Assembly: GCF_043290135.1 (NCBI RefSeq)
Contig: NC_134707.1
Coordinates: 73,962,508-74,026,507, forward strand
Direction of reading: 5' to 3'
Source of the DNA: Rhipicephalus microplus
Lineage: Eukaryota > Arthropoda > Arachnida > Ixodida > Ixodidae
Length of the DNA: 64,000 nt
The notes below the pieces were generated by a model. That model was not told the DNA's origin. It searched no databases and was given only the letters and a program-made list of their open reading frames with translations. Below are positions 61,401 to 64,000 of this stretch, piece by piece. The stretch's first letter is position 1, and each line of letters begins with the position of its first letter. The position numbers and the translations under genes were made by a program.

Positions 61401-62272
61401 CCGACTGTGCAACATTTTTTGTTCATCTATCGGATGCTCTCTGTAAACAACCTAGTTCGGCCGCCAAAACGGGCCTCGGTCGAGGGAGATGGACCCTAGC
61501 TGTTGCTCAAGCTCCAGGGCCTCTTTGACAAGGGAAAACCTGCCTCCAGTCAGGTAACGTGCCCCTTGCTTTTATTTATTAGCTCTAGTTTCTTTTTTTC
61601 AGGAGCAGTTTCACTACACAAATGACCAAATAACCAAATGAAACATAATGTGTTTTTGCATTTACGAATCTCAACTTATACATTGAAAGATTTGAAACTT
61701 GGAATGTATTTTGCAGATTGACATGTTGGCGGTCCTCTTTGATGACGTTCTTGAGGAGCCGGGAAAGGCAGTGAACAATGCATCCGTGCCTGACTTTACG
61801 CTCTCCACCAAAGAGTGCATTCTTGATTATCTTGCCGGTTACGTGGTAAAGAAGTTTTCAACGATACTGCGTGGGAACACTCAAGAGCCAGACACGAGAG
61901 CCAACTGACCTAATCCAGAAGAAGTCAAGAGGATTCCTGCAAGTGCCCTCATCCCAGCTTCTCAGCCTGTTGCGCATTGTGGAAGGACATGTTGAAGAAC
62001 TGACTGTGGACACAGTTGCATGTGCCGATGTGTATGCGAACATTGTTGACCAAGTTTTGCTCGACAGCGGCATTGCTTCTGCTGGTGTTGGCTGTAGGTT
62101 GCACTATGTGGGTACCACAGCAGAGGTTGTTCATTTTTTCTTGAGGTGCCGCCTGCACTTTTACACCAGGAAAAAAAACAAGCTGACACGAGCGACGCGG
62201 CGAGCAAACTGCCGAGCAAATGGTGGCACAAGCCCCATGGGTAGCAGTTGTTCTGTTTGTCATGCTATGTAA
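58454..62272 (+). pseudogene. P-type (THAP9-like) transposase gene, ten exons, inactivated
   Basis: Exons: 58454-58913, 59027-59297, 59623-59837, 59922-60254, 60338-60477, 60567-60719, 60827-61003, 61071-61277, 61356-61553 and 61717-62272. All junctions preserve frame with GT-AG introns, except GC-AG after exon 6. Exon 1 encodes a THAP zinc finger: C6, C10, C58, H61, W36, and AIPRIF at 93-98. Exon 2 is a coiled coil. Exon 3 and 4 start the RNase H-like catalytic part with LMFDEISVRKS; exon 5 has VIDPPHIFKCIRNN; exon 8 has CFLSKQTCGALRLT and GQDPLE; exon 10 has YLAGYVVKKF. The protein would be about 900 residues, close to human THAP9. Breaks: TGA 60020-60022, TAG 61497-61499 and a frame change near 61880. 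So a decayed autonomous transposon rather than a functioning host gene. Confidence 0.85.
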
Positions 62273-62395
62273 AGCCCAACTGTTGTGTTTTGTGTTTGCT
62301 AGTGACAAAAAACACTTGCACATTTGTGTTCCTAGTTGCTTGTGTGACGTTGTTTATTTCCTTTATCCGCCATGCTATTGCCGTAAACTTGTATG

Positions 62396-62401
62396 AATAA
62401 A
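62396..62401 (+). terminator. Polyadenylation signal of the transposase gene
   Basis: AATAAA about 120 bp after the last stop codon of the transposase frame, before the right terminal repeat. Confidence 0.55.
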
Positions 62402-62617
62402 CACTTGCACCACAGCCGCGGCGCGTTTTCTAGTCATTTGCATGCGCTTGGCAGCTGCCTGCGACGATCAGCAAGTGGCCAGTCAGGTTACTGTCATCTG
62501 TGTGGGGGAACCAAAATCTACGGCGGCGACATTTTGATTTTCCAATCAGGTATTTTGAATTTGCAAAGCGGAGCATGGCTAGCTTTACCTGTATTTCTTT
62601 TTTTATTTTTTTAGTGT

Positions 62618-62895
62618 CCCCGCCGCGGTGGCTCAGGGGCTAGGGCACTGTGCTGATGATAATGAGCCCAAGGACGCGGGTTCCCAGCCGCTTTTTTGAT
62701 GGAGGCGAAAAGAGAAAATGCCTGTGTTTTAGAGATTCCCGCGCATGTTAAAGATACCTGGGTGGTTAAAATTATTCCGGAGAGCTACACTAGAGTCCTT
62801 AAATGCTTGAAGGACTGTGGCTACACTACGGCGCGCGCCCGATTGCCTGCATAGCGTCAGCGCGTTAAACCTCATAACCAAGAATTCAATTAACT
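62618..62895 (+). mobile_element. Ruka-related SINE, divergent subfamily, within the P-like transposon
   Basis: Begins CCCCGCCGCGGTGGCTCAGG (A box TGGCTCAGGGG), B-box-like GCGGGTTCCCAGC, then GATGGAGGCG, TGTTAAAGATACCTGGGTGG, CCGGAGAGCTACACTA and GCGTTAAACCTCATAACC. The order of blocks follows Ruka, with many changes and a longer 3' part. Confidence 0.65.
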
Positions 62896-63607
62896 TGTCG
62901 TTTTGGTGGGACGAGTGTGTCAGACACTGACCATACGAGTTTTTCTGTTGACACCCTATACCTTGTTGACAGCCGGGAAAGTCGCTCAAGTGTGTAGCAT
63001 TTACTTCTACGCGCGCTCATTATGCTGCTTCCATTTCGTGAGCGTTTTTCTTCATCATGTTGATGCTCACTTTCCAAACCTAGGTTATTTTTGTACATTA
63101 TGAGTGCGCTATAAAATCGCGCAGACACAGCGCTAACCCAACGTGCTGTACGTTTGCACACCTATTTGCTAAGCGCAGCATGTCGCCCAGGGCTGTATAT
63201 ACCGATTTAAATCTGGTGCTAGTTAACTCAAATGCAGGAAACTGCAAAGACTACTCAAAAATTGAAAACGCCAGATGTCCTCCTTCTCAAAGCGAGAACG
63301 TAGCGGCCGTGACTACCGCAACGAACGAACGCTGCAACATATACGACTCAGTAACACGCGTGGCCTTGCCTCTATTTCACAGCTAAGCTAAGCGTCAACT
63401 GAATCAAAAACACGCACACTTCGCTCGCGTCGCTCGCGTTTTTACAGGTCGCGTTTTTACAGGTGGAAATGAAGAGCAGATGAAATTAGGCGCATTGCCG
63501 ACGGAGAAACAGCCGGCCCGCAAGCGTCGCCGGCCGCCGGCGAAGCCTTCACGCTAACAGGGGCAATCCTAGCGGCAGCTTTTGTCCCTGAATGAAACTT
63601 CGGCCGG
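62896..63607. other. Non-coding 3' part of the P-like transposon
   Basis: No exon-like frame. Includes a short direct repeat (TCGCGTTTTTACAGGT near 63436 and 63449). Confidence 0.4.
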
Positions 63608-63641
63608 AGTTTCGTGACCAGAAAAGCATTGAAGGACTCTG
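63608..63641 (-). repeat. Right terminal inverted repeat core
   Basis: Reverse complement of the left core with one mismatch; similarity continues inward with gaps to about 63555. Confidence 0.85.
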
Positions 63642-63663
63642 ATAATATCATGATTTTGGTGGT

Positions 63664-64000
63664 GTAGGTATACCAACCTGGAGATTTATTCATCTTGGTT
63701 TTTCATAAACCTGATTTATAAACCTAAGTACGGGGGCAGCCACCCTTCCCCCTAAGGCACTGAGAGGGGGGTGATGTCAGCTTAATAGATTATTATAATG
63801 GGAGGGTGTGCTAAGGCAGCTCATACATAGACATATTAGGGAGGAGGCACTGTGAGAAGCATCCTCCCACCCCCCCCCCCTTTTAAGTTGGCTCCTGAGC
63901 ACACCTATCACAGATGTACAGTATCCTAGACGTGAATTTTCGCTCTCGGGGGTGGCACACGCACTGATGTTAATTTATGGTGCATGCTTTGCTCACTGCC
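63664..64000. other. Flanking DNA with G and C runs
   Basis: Contains GGGGGGTGATGTCAGC near 63764 and a run of ten or more C near 63871. No gene seen. Confidence 0.35.

Larger units (their letters stand above)
58198..63663 (+). mobile_element. P-element/THAP9-like DNA transposon
   Basis: A 34-bp core terminal inverted repeat (58220-58253 and 63608-63641) with one mismatch encloses a THAP-type transposase gene. Weaker matching extends outward to about 58198 and 63663 and inward for another 40-50 bp. Total about 5.4 kb. An 8-bp target duplication typical of P elements could not be fixed because the outer ends are diverged. A Ruka-like SINE has landed in the 3' part. Confidence 0.75.

Noticed and set aside
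58454..62272. Functional host THAP9 gene
   Set aside because: Two in-frame stops and a frameshift break it, and matching terminal inverted repeats enclose it.

Overview
The window looks like repeat-rich nuclear DNA of a hard tick (Ixodidae, probably metastriate). The evidence is a tRNA-derived SINE that I recognise as the tick Ruka type (at least six copies), arthropod LINEs of two kinds, Ty3/gypsy LTR elements, Penelope-like elements and long AT, CTAT and ATGT microsatellites. I see no convincing ordinary host gene. Almost everything that can be named is a mobile element or its wreckage, and the species assignment is inference from repeat types only.

Layout. 1-4740: Ty3/gypsy-type LTR element cut by the window start, with broken gag-protease, no RT or integrase, and a perfect heat-shock-element triplet beside the TATA box of its 3' LTR. 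5923-11154 (minus): a young, apparently intact gypsy element with identical 165-bp LTRs, an ATAT target duplication, intact gag and pol, and a canonical -1 frameshift signal between them. 16738-18345, 38588-40362 and 54075-54395 (minus): three copies of a microsatellite-plus-tandem-unit element, here called pearl-like. 24480-29640 (minus): I-clade-like LINE with RNase H, split by a Ruka SINE with a 15-bp duplication. 32640-37550 (minus): CR1-like LINE whose first ORF carries an SGNH/esterase-like stretch, also split by Ruka.

40466-42721: a terminal-repeat retrotransposon in miniature (two ~980-bp LTRs around 298 bp) inserted into a member of a second family, a repeat with conserved flanks and a degenerate GGACG-type minisatellite core (five copies in the window). 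45346-46995 (minus): dead gypsy pol. 49318-51379: Penelope-like element with RT and GIY-YIG domains, an inverted terminal repeat and a 15-bp target duplication. 53541-53858: near-perfect palindrome whose arms look tRNA-derived. 57150-58130: degenerate ~113-bp satellite. 58198-63663: P-element/THAP9-like DNA transposon with terminal inverted repeats and a ten-exon transposase gene broken by two stops and a frameshift.

How the parts relate. The window records successive insertions: Ruka into both LINEs, and the miniature LTR element into the minisatellite element. Some non-autonomous elements need proteins from elsewhere: SINEs normally borrow LINE machinery, and the two coding-deficient LTR elements would need a gypsy Gag-Pol. 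The 5923-11154 element could supply its own copies but need not be the partner of the others. Remaining stretches are AT-rich DNA in which I recognise no gene.
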